A stretch of DNA of 64,000 bases from Clostridia bacterium (GTDB taxonomy: Bacteria; Bacillota; Clostridia; Oscillospirales; CAG-272). Each line of letters begins with the position of its first letter. Position 1 is the stretch's first letter. The stretch is taken from NCBI GenBank assembly GCA_017454675.1, contig JAFTCN010000053.1, positions 1-64,000 on the forward strand, in the 5' to 3' direction. Both the position numbers and the translations under genes were made by a program. This document shows, one piece after another, positions 52,039 to 61,666 of this stretch. Below the pieces are notes generated by a model. That model was not told the origin of the DNA. It ran no database searches and worked only from the letters and a program-made list of their open reading frames with translations.

Positions 52039-52890
52039 ATGTACTCTTTCAGGATCGGGGCCATGCTCGAGTCATTCAGGCTTCCCGTCCCCGAGGCGAT
52101 TAAAAAAGCTGCGGAGCTCGGCGTCGACGGACTTCAGATGTTCGCGACGACCGGAGACTACGCCCCCGAGAACATCACGTCGGACAGAAAGAAGGAACTG
52201 CTGTCGCTGACGGACGGCTGCGGTCTCTCCTTCTCCGCCCTGTGCGGGGATCTCGGCATGAGCTTCGACGTCCCGGAGCGGAATCCCTCGCTTATAGAAA
52301 AATCAGAGAGGATCCTCGACCTCGCGAACGAACTCGGCACGAATATCGTAACGACTCACATAGGTCTCATTCCGGAGGACACGGGCGACCGCAGATACAG
52401 GATCATGCAGGACGCCTGCTACGAGCTCTGCCGATACGCCGACTCGACAGGCTCTCACTTCGCTATCGAGACGGGTCCCGAGAAGGCGGAGACGCTGCGG
52501 GACTTCCTCGATCCCTTCGGATCGACAGGAATGGCGGTCAATCTCGATCCGGCGAATTTCGTCATGGTCACCGGGACCGATCCCGTCGAATCGGTGAGGA
52601 TACTCTCGAAATACATCGTTCACACGCACGCGAAGGACGGAAGGAAGCTGAACGACGCGACGCCGGCGCAGATATTCGGCCTTGTCCCGAAGACAGAGGA
52701 GCAGAAAAAGGGCCGGGCGTTCGAGGAGCTCCCGCTCGGACAGGGCGACGTCGATTTCGAAACCTATCTGCGCGTGCTTGACGGAACAGGCTACCATGGC
52801 TATCTTACGATAGAGCGCGAATGCGGCAGCGACCCCGTGCACGACATCGCGCTCGCCGTGAACTTTCTCAGAGAGGCTGTCTCCCGCTGA
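52039..52890 (+). CDS. sugar phosphate isomerase/epimerase (xylose-isomerase-like TIM barrel)
   Basis: 283 residues with AGGAGG seven bases upstream. The AP-endonuclease-2/xylose-isomerase-like barrel shows AAELGVDGLQMF, NELGTNIVTTHIG, HFAIETGPE (metal ligand Glu), VNLDPANF (Asp), IVHTHAKDG (His) and TIERECG (final Glu). These give a full metal-binding set. It probably interconverts keto-sugars, cyclitols or their phosphates, perhaps with the divergent oxidoreductase. glpK follows 78 bp downstream on the same strand. Confidence 0.9.
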   Translation: MYSFRIGAMLESFRLPVPEAIKKAAELGVDGLQMFATTGDYAPENITSDRKKELLSLTDGCGLSFSALCGDLGMSFDVPERNPSLIEKSERILDLANELGTNIVTTHIGLIPEDTGDRRYRIMQDACYELCRYADSTGSHFAIETGPEKAETLRDFLDPFGSTGMAVNLDPANFVMVTGTDPVESVRILSKYIVHTHAKDGRKLNDATPAQIFGLVPKTEEQKKGRAFEELPLGQGDVDFETYLRVLDGTGYHGYLTIERECGSDPVHDIALAVNFLREAVSR

Positions 52891-52968
52891 CGGTCCGGAC
52901 TCGGGCAGACGGGGCAGCGACAGTTACCTGAACAGATTCAAACAAACAGTCTTAAGAAGGACAGCAAA

Positions 52969-54465
52969 ATGAAAGAAAAGAAGTACCTACTTGCACTCGA
53001 CCAGGGAACGACGTCGTCCCGCGCGATCGTCTTCACGACCGACGGCAGGCCCGTCGCGACCTCGCAAAAGGAATTCAGGCAGTACTTCCCTCACGAGGGA
53101 TGGGTCGAACACGACGCCCTTGAGATCAGGGACACGCAGTTCGAAGTCGCCCGCGAAGCGCTCGCGGCGGCAGGCTCGGACGCCGGCGAGATATACGGCA
53201 TCGGCATCACTAACCAGCGCGAGACGACCGTCGTCTGGGACAGAAAGACAGGTGTCCCGATCTGCCCCGCCATAGTCTGGCAGTGCCGCAGGACTGCCGA
53301 ATACTGCGACTATCTCAGATCCGAAGGTCTCACCGAGTTCATCCGCAGAAAGACGGGACTCATTCCCGATCCCTACTTCTCCGGCACGAAGCTTCGCTGG
53401 ATACTTGAGAACGTTCCGGGAGCGAGAGCGCGCGCCGAAGCCGGCGAACTCTGCTTCGGGACCGTCGACTGCTGGCTGATTTACTGCCTGACCGGCGGGC
53501 GCACTCACGCGACTGACGTCTCGAACGCATCGCGCACGATGCTGTACAACATAAACACGATGGACTGGGACGGCGAGCTGCTCGAACTCCTCGGCATCCC
53601 GGAGAGCATCCTTCCGAAAGTCATGCCGTCGTCGGGACTCTTCGGCATGACCGACCCCGCCGTGTTCGGCGAGACGATCCCGGTCGCGGGAGTCGCCGGC
53701 GACCAGCAGGCCGCCCTCTTCGGCCAGTGCTGCTACGAGCGCGGGAGCGTCAAAAACACCTACGGGACCGGCGGATTCCTGCTCATGAACACGGGCGACC
53801 GTCCGGTGCTCTCGAAGAACGGACTGCTCTCGACCGTCGCGTGGCAGATCGGCGGAAAGACGACATACGCGCTGGAAGGTTCGGTATTCATCTGCGGCGC
53901 CGCGATCCAGTGGCTCCGCGACGGACTGGGACTTGTAGGATACGCCGGAGAAAGCGAAAAGATCGCCTCTTCCGTCGAGAACACCGGCGGAGTCTATTTC
54001 GTTCCCGCTTTCGTCGGACTCGGAGCCCCCTACTGGAACCCTCACGTCCGCGGCGCCGCGTTCGGAATCACCAGAGGCACGACGCGCGCGCATCTGGTCC
54101 GCGCCGTGCTCGAATCGATGGCATTCCAGACCGCCGACCTCATCGGCGTGATGCAGAGCGACTCCGGCACGTTCATCCCCTCTCTGGCGGTCGACGGCGG
54201 AGCCTCGGCAAACGATCTGCTGCTCCGGATGCAGGCCGACCTGCTCGGGAAAAAGATCATAAGGCCGGGATGCGTCGAAACGACGGCCATGGGCGCCGCT
54301 TTCCTCGCGGGACTTGCCACGGGAGCCATAAGCTCTGCCGCCGACATCGTCAGGGAGCGGCATATCGCTGCCGAATTCTCGCCGCAGATCTCGCCGGCCG
54401 AACGCCAGGACAGGCTCGACAGCTGGCACAGGGCGGTAAAGGCGGCGGCTGTATTCAGCGAATAG
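52969..54465 (+). CDS. glpK: glycerol kinase
   Basis: 498-residue FGGY kinase, the standard size. LALDQGTTSSRAIVF, GITNQRETTVVWDRKTG, AIVWQCRRTAEYC, ATDVSNASRTMLYNI and the FGGY signature MAFQTADLIGVMQ region are glycerol-kinase specific. It makes glycerol-3-phosphate for lipids or catabolism. AAGGA is upstream of the ATG. No glpF or glpO is adjacent. The following YhhN-type gene suggests a link to glycerol moieties from plasmalogens. Confidence 0.97.
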   Translation: MKEKKYLLALDQGTTSSRAIVFTTDGRPVATSQKEFRQYFPHEGWVEHDALEIRDTQFEVAREALAAAGSDAGEIYGIGITNQRETTVVWDRKTGVPICPAIVWQCRRTAEYCDYLRSEGLTEFIRRKTGLIPDPYFSGTKLRWILENVPGARARAEAGELCFGTVDCWLIYCLTGGRTHATDVSNASRTMLYNINTMDWDGELLELLGIPESILPKVMPSSGLFGMTDPAVFGETIPVAGVAGDQQAALFGQCCYERGSVKNTYGTGGFLLMNTGDRPVLSKNGLLSTVAWQIGGKTTYALEGSVFICGAAIQWLRDGLGLVGYAGESEKIASSVENTGGVYFVPAFVGLGAPYWNPHVRGAAFGITRGTTRAHLVRAVLESMAFQTADLIGVMQSDSGTFIPSLAVDGGASANDLLLRMQADLLGKKIIRPGCVETTAMGAAFLAGLATGAISSAADIVRERHIAAEFSPQISPAERQDRLDSWHRAVKAAAVFSE

Positions 54466-54502
54466 ACCTCTTCTGCCGATCCGGAGACGAAAGGAGCCGC
54501 TC

Positions 54503-55165
54503 ATGGAAAAGAAGAACACGGCCCCCGGCAAAGGCGGGAAATATCCGCGTTTACCTGCGAAAAAAAAGTCGCATCTCATTATTACACTCTCGCTCTCGCT
54601 TTACGGAATACTCCTCGCGGCCTTTGCGCCGCACCCGGCGCCCGACAGATATCTATGTGCCGCCGCCATGCTGCTATCCTCGCTGGGAGACATCGTGCTC
54701 ATGAACTTCCGGCCGGTCACCGACAGGCTCCGCCTTCACGGGTTCGTCGCCGGAGGAGCGGTCTTCGGCATCTCGCATATCATTTACGCCGCGGGATTCG
54801 CCGTCCTGAATCTCGTCCGCGGCGGAAGTTTTTCAAATGCCGGGCTCCTCGCGGCAGTGGCGGTGTGGGCTGCGCTCATAACTTTCGGAGCGTTCAGATA
54901 CAGGGATGCCGGCGGATCGAAGCCGCTGTTCCTGCCTGTCGCGGGTTATCTCACGCTGATATGCGCCGACTGCGCGTCGGTCTGGGCGGCCGCCGTATCG
55001 CTCGGCGGGCTGAGGTGGATCTCCGCCGCGGGAATATTCCTCTTTCTCGCATCTGACCTGTTCATCTTCTTCGACAAGCTGCTCGGCGTCAGGACGAAAA
55101 ACAACGACCTCGCGATCTGGATACTCTATCCCGCGGGCCAGTTCCTGCTCCTCGCCGGAGGATGA
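54503..55165 (+). CDS. YhhN-family membrane protein (lysoplasmalogenase-type)
   Basis: 220 residues with about eight hydrophobic segments. LLSSLGDIVLM, GISHIIYAAGF and GIFLFLASDLFIFFDKLLG match the conserved acidic and serine positions of the YhhN/TMEM86 family. Characterised members cleave the vinyl-ether bond of lysoplasmalogens. Anaerobic Clostridia make plasmalogens, so the activity fits the predicted host. AAAGGAG is six bases upstream. It follows glpK by 38 bp and probably shares its transcript. Confidence 0.82.
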   Translation: MEKKNTAPGKGGKYPRLPAKKKSHLIITLSLSLYGILLAAFAPHPAPDRYLCAAAMLLSSLGDIVLMNFRPVTDRLRLHGFVAGGAVFGISHIIYAAGFAVLNLVRGGSFSNAGLLAAVAVWAALITFGAFRYRDAGGSKPLFLPVAGYLTLICADCASVWAAAVSLGGLRWISAAGIFLFLASDLFIFFDKLLGVRTKNNDLAIWILYPAGQFLLLAGG

Positions 55166-55202
55166 CGGCGGAACGGGCCGTGATACCGGCAGGTATAAGC
55201 AT

Positions 55203-55243
55203 CATAAAAACGCCGCGGATGACGCATCCGGGGCGTTTTTATG
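55203..55243. terminator. bidirectional terminator
   Basis: CATAAAAACGCC (55203-55214) pairs with GGCGTTTTTATG (55232-55243), and an inner CGGATG/CATCCG stem continues after one unpaired G on each side, around ACG. It separates the YhhN gene from convergent dxs. Confidence 0.9.
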
Positions 55244-55277
55244 TTACGTTCGGTTTTTTCGGGCGATCCGCGGGGGC

Positions 55278-57179
55278 TCACCTGTCTCTGGAGACGAGTG
55301 GCATGATCTTCCGAAGGATGCTGTCGACGTCGACTCCGGCAGCTCTGGCGGCGGTCATGCCGCTCTTCGGCACCGCGAAGGTGTCGTCGGTCCCGATCAC
55401 TGCAAAGGAGAACCTCTCTCTGTCCGCCGCGTCGCGGACGGCGTCGGACAGATTCATACCGAAGCCGCCCTGCTTTATCTCCTCCTCGATGAATATGATC
55501 CGGCGGACCGTCGCGGGAAGCCTTCTCACGATCAGTTCTGCCGGGACCGAATACGGCTTTATCAGCTCGCAGAGCGCGAGACCGCATCCGATGCCGGCGG
55601 CCTTCAGTCTGTCGGCGGCCTCGACAGCCACCGAGGCCATCCTGCCGTGACATACGATGACTGTAACCGCCCCGTCGAGGCGCGAAAAGCGCACACCCGT
55701 GAGCGACCGGAAACCGTCGGGATAAAACTCTGACACGACGCGCGGGTCTTCGCTTCCGTTCGGATACCTCACGGCTGCGGTCGTTCCCGATGCCAGCGCC
55801 GCGCGAAGAGATGCCCTGAGCGAGTCGTATGTCGCCGGAGCGAATATCTCGACACCCGGTATCGACGAAAGGAAAGCCACGTCGAAGATCCCGTGGTGCG
55901 TCGCGCCGTCGGTCTCGTTCAGGCCCGCCCGGTCGATGCAGAGCGTGAGTGGAAGCCCCTGGAGAGCGGCGTCGTGAAGTATGCTGTCGTATGCCCTCTG
56001 GAGAAAAGTGGAATAGATCGCGCATACCGGCTTCATGCCGTCGGAGGCAAGTCCGGCGGCAAACGTCACGGCGTGAGCCTCGGCTATTCCGACATCGAAA
56101 AAGCGCTCGGGGAACATGCGGTGGAACTTGTCGAGAGAAGTGCCCTTCTCCATAGCGGCGGTAACGGCGCAGACGGTGCTGTCGACCGTCGCGGCCCTGC
56201 ACAGCGCTTCGCCGAACTCGGCCGAAAAGCCGTTCGTACCGGAAAAGCCGGAGGCCGGGACCGAATGCCAGTCGTCCGGATTCTCCTCGGCGGGCGGATA
56301 GCCCTTTCCCTTCACCGTTTTTATGTGTATGACCGCGCTCTCTCCGTGCTTCACCGCCTCGCGGAAGGCGGTCTCGAGCTTGCGCCTGTCGTGGCCGTCG
56401 ACCGGCCCGACGTAGTAAAGGCCAAGGTCCTCGAACAGATTAGAGCCGTAAAGGCCGTCCTTGAGTTTCTTCTTGAAAGCGGTGAGAAAACGCAGTACCG
56501 GCTTTCCGATCAGCGGGATAGCCGACAGGATCTTTCTCGTCACGAGTTTGGTCCTGAAGTATCCTGGCGTCGTGCGTATGTTCGACAGACTGCGCGCGAA
56601 ACTGCCGATGTTCTTCGAGATCGACATCTCGTTCTCGTTTATGACTATGAGCAGCTTAAGGTCGCCAGCCTGCGGGCAGTTGTTGAGCGCCTCGTGCACC
56701 ATGCCTCCGGTGAAGGCGCCGTCGCCGATCACCGCGACCGTCCAGTTGCCGCTGCCCGACAGCTTTTCCGCCTCGGCGATGCCGAGCGCCGCTGACAGCG
56801 CCGTTGAACTGTGTCCTGCGCCGAACGGGTCGTACACGCTCTCGGAGCGTTTGGTGAAGCCGGAGATCCCGCCCGGTCTGCGAAGTGTGTCAAAGCTGTC
56901 GAACCTGCCGGTGAGCAGTTTGTGGACGTAGCTCTGATGACCGACGTCAAATATTATCCTGTCGTCCGGCGCGTCAAAGACGCGGTGCAGCGCGAGAGTC
57001 AGCTCTACGACCCCCAGGTTCGAAGCCAGGTGACCGCCGTTCTCGCTCACTCGCTCGACGAGGCACTCCCTTATCTCGTCGGCAAGGCTGTCCGTGTCTT
57101 CGTCGCTCAGCAGCTTGAGGTCTGCCGGCGACGAGATCCCCGAAAGAATGGGGTATTTTTTTCTTTGAATCTTATCCAT
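55278..57179 (-). CDS. dxs: 1-deoxy-D-xylulose-5-phosphate synthase
   Basis: 633-residue thiamine-diphosphate enzyme at the entry of the MEP isoprenoid pathway. HLASNLGVVELTLALHRVFD, FDVGHQSYVHKLLTGR, GDGAFTGGMVHEALNN (cofactor motif), VAEAHA-like GIAEAHAVTFAAGLA and DRAGLNETDGATHHG are all present. It is the last gene of metF-metH-dxs, with 30 bp between metH and dxs. GGAAAG lies about 11 bases upstream of its ATG. Confidence 0.97.
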   Translation of the reverse strand: MDKIQRKKYPILSGISSPADLKLLSDEDTDSLADEIRECLVERVSENGGHLASNLGVVELTLALHRVFDAPDDRIIFDVGHQSYVHKLLTGRFDSFDTLRRPGGISGFTKRSESVYDPFGAGHSSTALSAALGIAEAEKLSGSGNWTVAVIGDGAFTGGMVHEALNNCPQAGDLKLLIVINENEMSISKNIGSFARSLSNIRTTPGYFRTKLVTRKILSAIPLIGKPVLRFLTAFKKKLKDGLYGSNLFEDLGLYYVGPVDGHDRRKLETAFREAVKHGESAVIHIKTVKGKGYPPAEENPDDWHSVPASGFSGTNGFSAEFGEALCRAATVDSTVCAVTAAMEKGTSLDKFHRMFPERFFDVGIAEAHAVTFAAGLASDGMKPVCAIYSTFLQRAYDSILHDAALQGLPLTLCIDRAGLNETDGATHHGIFDVAFLSSIPGVEIFAPATYDSLRASLRAALASGTTAAVRYPNGSEDPRVVSEFYPDGFRSLTGVRFSRLDGAVTVIVCHGRMASVAVEAADRLKAAGIGCGLALCELIKPYSVPAELIVRRLPATVRRIIFIEEEIKQGGFGMNLSDAVRDAADRERFSFAVIGTDDTFAVPKSGMTAARAAGVDVDSILRKIMPLVSRDR

Positions 57180-57209
57180 AAGCCGGTTCTTTCCGGGCCG
57201 TACGCCCGC

Positions 57210-59696
57210 TCATTCCTGTCTGTTTTCCGGTCCGTGCACGTCGGCGCTGCCGTATACCTCCGCCGCGTATCTCACGGTCGACATCGCGTCGGGGGAATAC
57301 CTGTCGGCGCCTATCATCTTTGCGTATTCTGCCGTGAGCACGGCGCCTCCGACGACAGTCTTTACACCGGGGCAGCGCTCATTCAGCATACGCACGGTAC
57401 GCTCCATCGACGGAACGGTAGTCGTCATGAGAGCCGAGAGCCCGACGAGCTTCGCGCCGCTCTCCTCCGCCGCGAGGCATACTCTCTCCGGAGGTACGTT
57501 CTTTCCGAGATCGATGACCTCGTAACCGTAGCTGCGAAGCATCACCCCGACGATATTCTTTCCGATGTCGTGTATATCGCCCTCGACGGTCGCGAGGACC
57601 ACCTTTCCGGCGCTCTCACGCTTCTGCCCGCCGGAGCGACTCTCCATGCAGTCGGTGATCACGCCGAGCGCGGCGATCGCCGCGTCGGCAGCGGCGAGCA
57701 GGCCCGGCAGAAAGATGAGCGATCTCTCAAAGTCCGATCCAACCCTGTCGAGCGCCGGTATGACCTCGTCTGTTATTACGCTCTGAGGGTCGCGGACGGA
57801 GCACAGTTTCTCCGCTTCCGCGCGTGCGGCGGACGGCATGCCGCATATCACGGCCTCCTTCAGCGTCAGAGTCCCGGGACCCGCCTGCGCCGAGGTCTGA
57901 TCCCTGTTTTCTCCAGTCGCCGTAACGGCAAATGCCTCCTCGTCGGCGGCTGCGCTTCCGGGGTCCTTGGCGAAACGCATCATCGGAGCGCAGGAGGGGT
58001 TCATGATGGCGGCGTCGAGTCCCGCCGCGGCCGCGGAGCGCAGAAAACCGTAGTTGACTCTTTCCCTGTCGGGAAGACCGAAGGATATGTTCGACACGCC
58101 GAGAGAAGTCAGCACTCCGAGTTCGGACTTTATCAGCCTCAGGGCCGCGAGCGTCTTCTCGGCGGCTAGGCTGTCAGCGCCGAGAGTCAGGGCGAGCGGA
58201 TCGACGATGATCCTCTCCCTGCCTATACCGTATTCCGCCGCCCGGCAGACGATCCTCCGGGCGATCTCCAGCCTTCCCTCGGGCGAGTCGGGTATACCTT
58301 CGCCGTCGAGCGTCAGCGCGATGACGGTACCGCCGTATTTCGCGGCGAGCGGAAGGATCGCGGACATCGATTTTTCGCTGCCGTTAACTGAATTGATGAG
58401 AGGCAGGCCGTCGTATATTCTCAGCGCCGCCTCCATGGCCGCGGGAGACGAGGTATCGATCTGCAGCGGGAGCTGACAGACGCGCTGGATGTCCTCCACT
58501 GTCTTACACAGGACGGCCGGTTCGTCGATGCCGGGTATTCCGACGTTGACGTCGAGTATGTCGGCACCGAGAGATGCCTGCGAGAGCGCCTCGGACACCG
58601 CGTAGTCGCCGTCTCCGGCGAGCAGCGCCTCCCTGAACCGCTTCTTTCCCGTCGGGTTTATCCTCTCGCCTATGACGGCGACACCGGCAGAACAGCGCGC
58701 GGCATATCCGGGGCCTGAACCTGTGTCGCCCCCGTCTCCGAAGACGAATATCTCCGAACGGCTGGTTATCCTGCACCTGGCGTGCTTTTCCCGCACCGCG
58801 GGTCTTATACCGGAGAGCGCCGAACGGAGCGCCCTTATGTGCTCCGGCGTCGTGCCGCAGCACCCGCCGAGCAGTACGGCGCCCCGCCTTGCGATCTCCT
58901 TCATCGTTCCGGAAAATTCTTCGGGGCCGCAGTCGTATACCGCCCTGCCGCTCCGGCCGGCGGAAGGAAGTCCCGCGTTGGGGTTCACGCAGACCGGTAT
59001 GTTCACCGAATCGAGCACCGACGGCAGGATGTCGAGCATCGAATCCGGCCCGAACGAACAGTTCATGCCGACCGCGTCGGCTCCGAGCCCCTCAAGAGCC
59101 GCCGACATGACCGATGCCGGAGTACCGGTGAAGCTCCGCCCGTCCTTCCCGTATGCGCAGGTGACGACCGCGGGAAGATCGCAGTTCTCCTTCACGGCGA
59201 GGAGCGCGGCCCTGATCTCGGAAAGATCGCCGAAGGTCTCGAGCAGTATGAGGTCGTATCCGCCTGCAGCGACGGCTGCCCTCACGGACTCCGCGAAGAC
59301 CTCGCAGGCGCGATCGAAGGTGATGTCGCTCCCGATCAGCCTGCCGCAGGGACCTATGTCGTACGCCGCGTATACTTCCCTTCCTGCAAGCTCTGACGCA
59401 CGCCTGATGTTACGCAGTCCGGCCGAGGCGAGGCGGGCGACAGTGATCCCTCCGCCGTCCGGGTAGTTCAGGCTGTTCGCCCCGAAGGTGTTCGACTTGA
59501 TGATATCGGCTCCGGCCTCGATGTAGCTCCGGTGTATGTCGCAGACGGCGTCGGGACGTGTGAGCCCCCACACCTCCGGTGCGACGCCCGCGGGAAGTCC
59601 GCGGCTGTGAAGAAGGGTACCCGTCGCGCCGTCGAAGAGCAGAAAGCCCCCTCCCCTTCCCCCGCACCCGGTGAGCGCTGTCCTGAAGTCTTTCAC
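57210..59696 (-). CDS. metH: cobalamin-dependent methionine synthase lacking the reactivation domain
   Basis: 828 residues. The N-terminal homocysteine domain has the zinc motif GGCCGTTPEH near residue 280. The pterin (methyltetrahydrofolate) domain follows (GERINPTGKKRFREALLAGD, a DVNVGIPGIDE segment). The C-terminal cap and B12 domain have the cobalt-ligand motif GDIHDIGKN. The protein ends about 20 residues after the Rossmann fold, so the roughly 350-residue SAM-dependent activation domain of E. coli MetH is absent. Another protein must rescue oxidised cobalamin. Its start overlaps the metF stop (ATGA). Confidence 0.95.
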   Translation of the reverse strand: MKDFRTALTGCGGRGGGFLLFDGATGTLLHSRGLPAGVAPEVWGLTRPDAVCDIHRSYIEAGADIIKSNTFGANSLNYPDGGGITVARLASAGLRNIRRASELAGREVYAAYDIGPCGRLIGSDITFDRACEVFAESVRAAVAAGGYDLILLETFGDLSEIRAALLAVKENCDLPAVVTCAYGKDGRSFTGTPASVMSAALEGLGADAVGMNCSFGPDSMLDILPSVLDSVNIPVCVNPNAGLPSAGRSGRAVYDCGPEEFSGTMKEIARRGAVLLGGCCGTTPEHIRALRSALSGIRPAVREKHARCRITSRSEIFVFGDGGDTGSGPGYAARCSAGVAVIGERINPTGKKRFREALLAGDGDYAVSEALSQASLGADILDVNVGIPGIDEPAVLCKTVEDIQRVCQLPLQIDTSSPAAMEAALRIYDGLPLINSVNGSEKSMSAILPLAAKYGGTVIALTLDGEGIPDSPEGRLEIARRIVCRAAEYGIGRERIIVDPLALTLGADSLAAEKTLAALRLIKSELGVLTSLGVSNISFGLPDRERVNYGFLRSAAAAGLDAAIMNPSCAPMMRFAKDPGSAAADEEAFAVTATGENRDQTSAQAGPGTLTLKEAVICGMPSAARAEAEKLCSVRDPQSVITDEVIPALDRVGSDFERSLIFLPGLLAAADAAIAALGVITDCMESRSGGQKRESAGKVVLATVEGDIHDIGKNIVGVMLRSYGYEVIDLGKNVPPERVCLAAEESGAKLVGLSALMTTTVPSMERTVRMLNERCPGVKTVVGGAVLTAEYAKMIGADRYSPDAMSTVRYAAEVYGSADVHGPENRQE

Positions 59697-60601
59697 GGCA
59701 GCTCTCGCTTTCCGTCGGATCCGGGGCCGGAGACGGCCGCCGGGATCATCGACATGAACGCGTCATGGATCCTGCCCGCGACGTACGCGCTGTTCATCGT
59801 ATAGAGGTGTATCCGCTTCACTCCGGCCGACAGCAGTCCCCGTATCTGTCCGACGGCAAAATCGATGCCCGCTTCGCGCATCGATCCGGGGTCGCCGCCG
59901 TATTTATCGGCGATAGCCGCAAGGCTTTCCGGCACGAAGGAGTTCGAGAGCGAGACTATCCTGTTTATCTGGCCGGGCGTCGTCACCGGCATGATGCCGG
60001 CAGTTATCGGGATAGTGATCCCCGCCGCGGCCGCCCTTTCAGCGAAATCAAGATAAAACGAGTTGTCGAAGAAAAGCTGCGTAGTGAGGAAATCACAGCC
60101 GGCGTCGGCCTTGCGCTTCAGATTGAGCAGATCCTCTTCGGGCGATGCCGCCTCGGGATGGACCTCGGGATAGCATGCGCCTCCGACGCAGAAGTCGCCG
60201 CGGCTTTTGATGTGCGAGACCAGGGCGTCTGCGTGCATGAAGGCCCACTCCGATGGGTCAGAACCTTCGGGGATGTCGCCCCGCAGCGCGAGAACGTTCT
60301 CGACGCCCACCATTCTCATGAAGACGAGGCGTTCGTCTATGTTCTCGGCAGTCGATCCGACGCATGTCAGATGGTGGATCACAGGGACGCCGTATTTCTG
60401 CTCGATGTTTGCCGCGATCGGGAGGGTGTACCTCGCTCCGCTTCCGCCCGCGCCGAAGGTGACGCTCATGTAGGCGGGATGCAGTCCGGCTATCTTTTCG
60501 GTCGCGTCCCTCGTCGAGTCGAACCGGTCGTACGTCTTCGGAGGAAACACCTCGAAGGAGAGTGTGTATTCGTTATTCTCAAATATATCAGTGATCTTCA
60601 T
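59693..60601 (-). CDS. metF: 5,10-methylenetetrahydrofolate reductase
   Basis: 302 residues from the ATG at 60601; an upstream in-frame start adds an atypical basic leader. The FAD TIM barrel begins SFEVFPPKTYDRFDS and shows YMSVTFGAGGSG, HLTCVGSTAENIDERL, LALRGDIP and FLTTQLFFDNSFYLDF. It makes methyltetrahydrofolate for the overlapping methionine synthase. A good promoter lies about 80 bp upstream. The leader is too short for a SAM riboswitch. Confidence 0.96.
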   Translation of the reverse strand: MKITDIFENNEYTLSFEVFPPKTYDRFDSTRDATEKIAGLHPAYMSVTFGAGGSGARYTLPIAANIEQKYGVPVIHHLTCVGSTAENIDERLVFMRMVGVENVLALRGDIPEGSDPSEWAFMHADALVSHIKSRGDFCVGGACYPEVHPEAASPEEDLLNLKRKADAGCDFLTTQLFFDNSFYLDFAERAAAAGITIPITAGIMPVTTPGQINRIVSLSNSFVPESLAAIADKYGGDPGSMREAGIDFAVGQIRGLLSAGVKRIHLYTMNSAYVAGRIHDAFMSMIPAAVSGPGSDGKRELP

Positions 60602-60681
60602 CCTGGATTCTCTTTTCCTGTGATGCGCTTTCCGCTTCATTACGCGCGGGCGGTCAGACCGCAGTTCCTCCGGCACTTTAT

Positions 60682-60710
60682 ATTATATAATATTTGCTCC
60701 TGTTTGTAAA
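60682..60710 (-). promoter_or_regulatory. metF-metH-dxs promoter
   Basis: On the minus strand TTTACA (60705-60710), 17-bp spacer, TATAAT (60682-60687). Confidence 0.82.
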
Positions 60711-60749
60711 GTTTTGTTTTTCGGGACGCGCAGGCATCGCAAAACGCAC

Positions 60750-60778
60750 TTGAATTTTTCTGCCGAGTGTGATATACT
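60750..60778 (+). promoter_or_regulatory. HAD phosphatase / sulfatase unit promoter
   Basis: TTGAAT (60750-60755), 17-bp spacer, TATACT (60773-60778), divergent from the metF promoter. Confidence 0.7.
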
Positions 60779-60849
60779 TTTTTTATCCGCGACGAAGTCC
60801 CGCCAGAGCGCGGACAGGACAATGCCGGCGGGGAGACAACGGAGATAAT

Positions 60850-61518
60850 ATGGACCGAAAGATAAAGCTTTGTGTATTCGACCTCGACGGCACCACCGCG
60901 GACACGCTGCCAAGCATCATATATCACCTCAACGGAGTGCTTGTGTCGCACGGCTACCCCGAAGTGCCCGTCGAGTCTCACAAGTCACTTCCGGGAGGCG
61001 GTGCCCGCAGCCTCTTCGTAAAGGTATCGGCTATGGATGGCTACGCGGGCATCGATATAGACGGAATGACGGCCGAGTGGATAAGCCGCTATTCCGCCGA
61101 CCCCGTATACCTCACCTCTCCGTTCGACGGCATTGCCGACATGCTCCGCGAACTCCGGGAGGCGGGTATCCGCACCGCGGTGCTGACGAACAAGAACGAA
61201 CTTCTGGCAAGGTCCGTGGTCTCCGCACTGTACGGAGACCTCATAGAAAAGACCGTCGGAGACGCTCCGGGTCGCGCCCTCAAACCCGATCCCGGAGAGC
61301 TGCTCGCCCTGTGTTCCGGATTCGGAGCGGATCCGTCGGAGTGCATCCACAGCGGCGATCATATGATCGATATACGCACCGCCAAAGCCGCCGGGACACT
61401 CTCCTGCGGCGTATCGTGGGGATTCAATCCGCCGGAGACGCTGGCCGCCGAAGGAGCGTCATTCATAGCTGAAAAGCCGGCAGACATATCGGCGGCCGCG
61501 CTCGGCGGAGCAGTATAA
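60850..61518 (+). CDS. HAD-family hydrolase (phosphoglycolate-phosphatase-like)
   Basis: 222 residues from the ATG at 60850 with GGAG six bases upstream; the frame extends upstream into the promoter. HAD motif I is FDLDGTTADT (nucleophile Asp11, acid Asp13), motif II is AVLTNK, and motif III/IV is the KPDPGELL and GDHMIDIRTAKAAG pair. A helical cap follows motif I. It is a cytoplasmic phosphatase of the Gph/PGMB type; the substrate is unknown. It leads a plus-strand group with the sulfatase and a second HAD protein. Confidence 0.88.
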   Translation: MDRKIKLCVFDLDGTTADTLPSIIYHLNGVLVSHGYPEVPVESHKSLPGGGARSLFVKVSAMDGYAGIDIDGMTAEWISRYSADPVYLTSPFDGIADMLRELREAGIRTAVLTNKNELLARSVVSALYGDLIEKTVGDAPGRALKPDPGELLALCSGFGADPSECIHSGDHMIDIRTAKAAGTLSCGVSWGFNPPETLAAEGASFIAEKPADISAAALGGAV

Positions 61519-61666
61519 AACAGCGCAGACGATACCGGACTTCCTCCGCGCCGGAACGTACCGGCAGGAAGGCGGCGTCAGCAGATAACAGGTAATTGTT
61601 CCGGACGCGGACCCGCCGTGACCGTGCGGATCCGGACTGAGAGAACATTCACCGGAAGGAGCACAA

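Noticed and set aside
52987-54579. 530-codon minus-strand frame opposite glpK
   Set aside because: It is the shadow of a GC-rich gene; the glycerol kinase on the plus strand is unambiguous and has a ribosome site.
60602-60681. SAM or cobalamin riboswitch upstream of metF-metH
   Set aside because: Only about 80 nt separate the promoter and start, and no conserved riboswitch core is seen.
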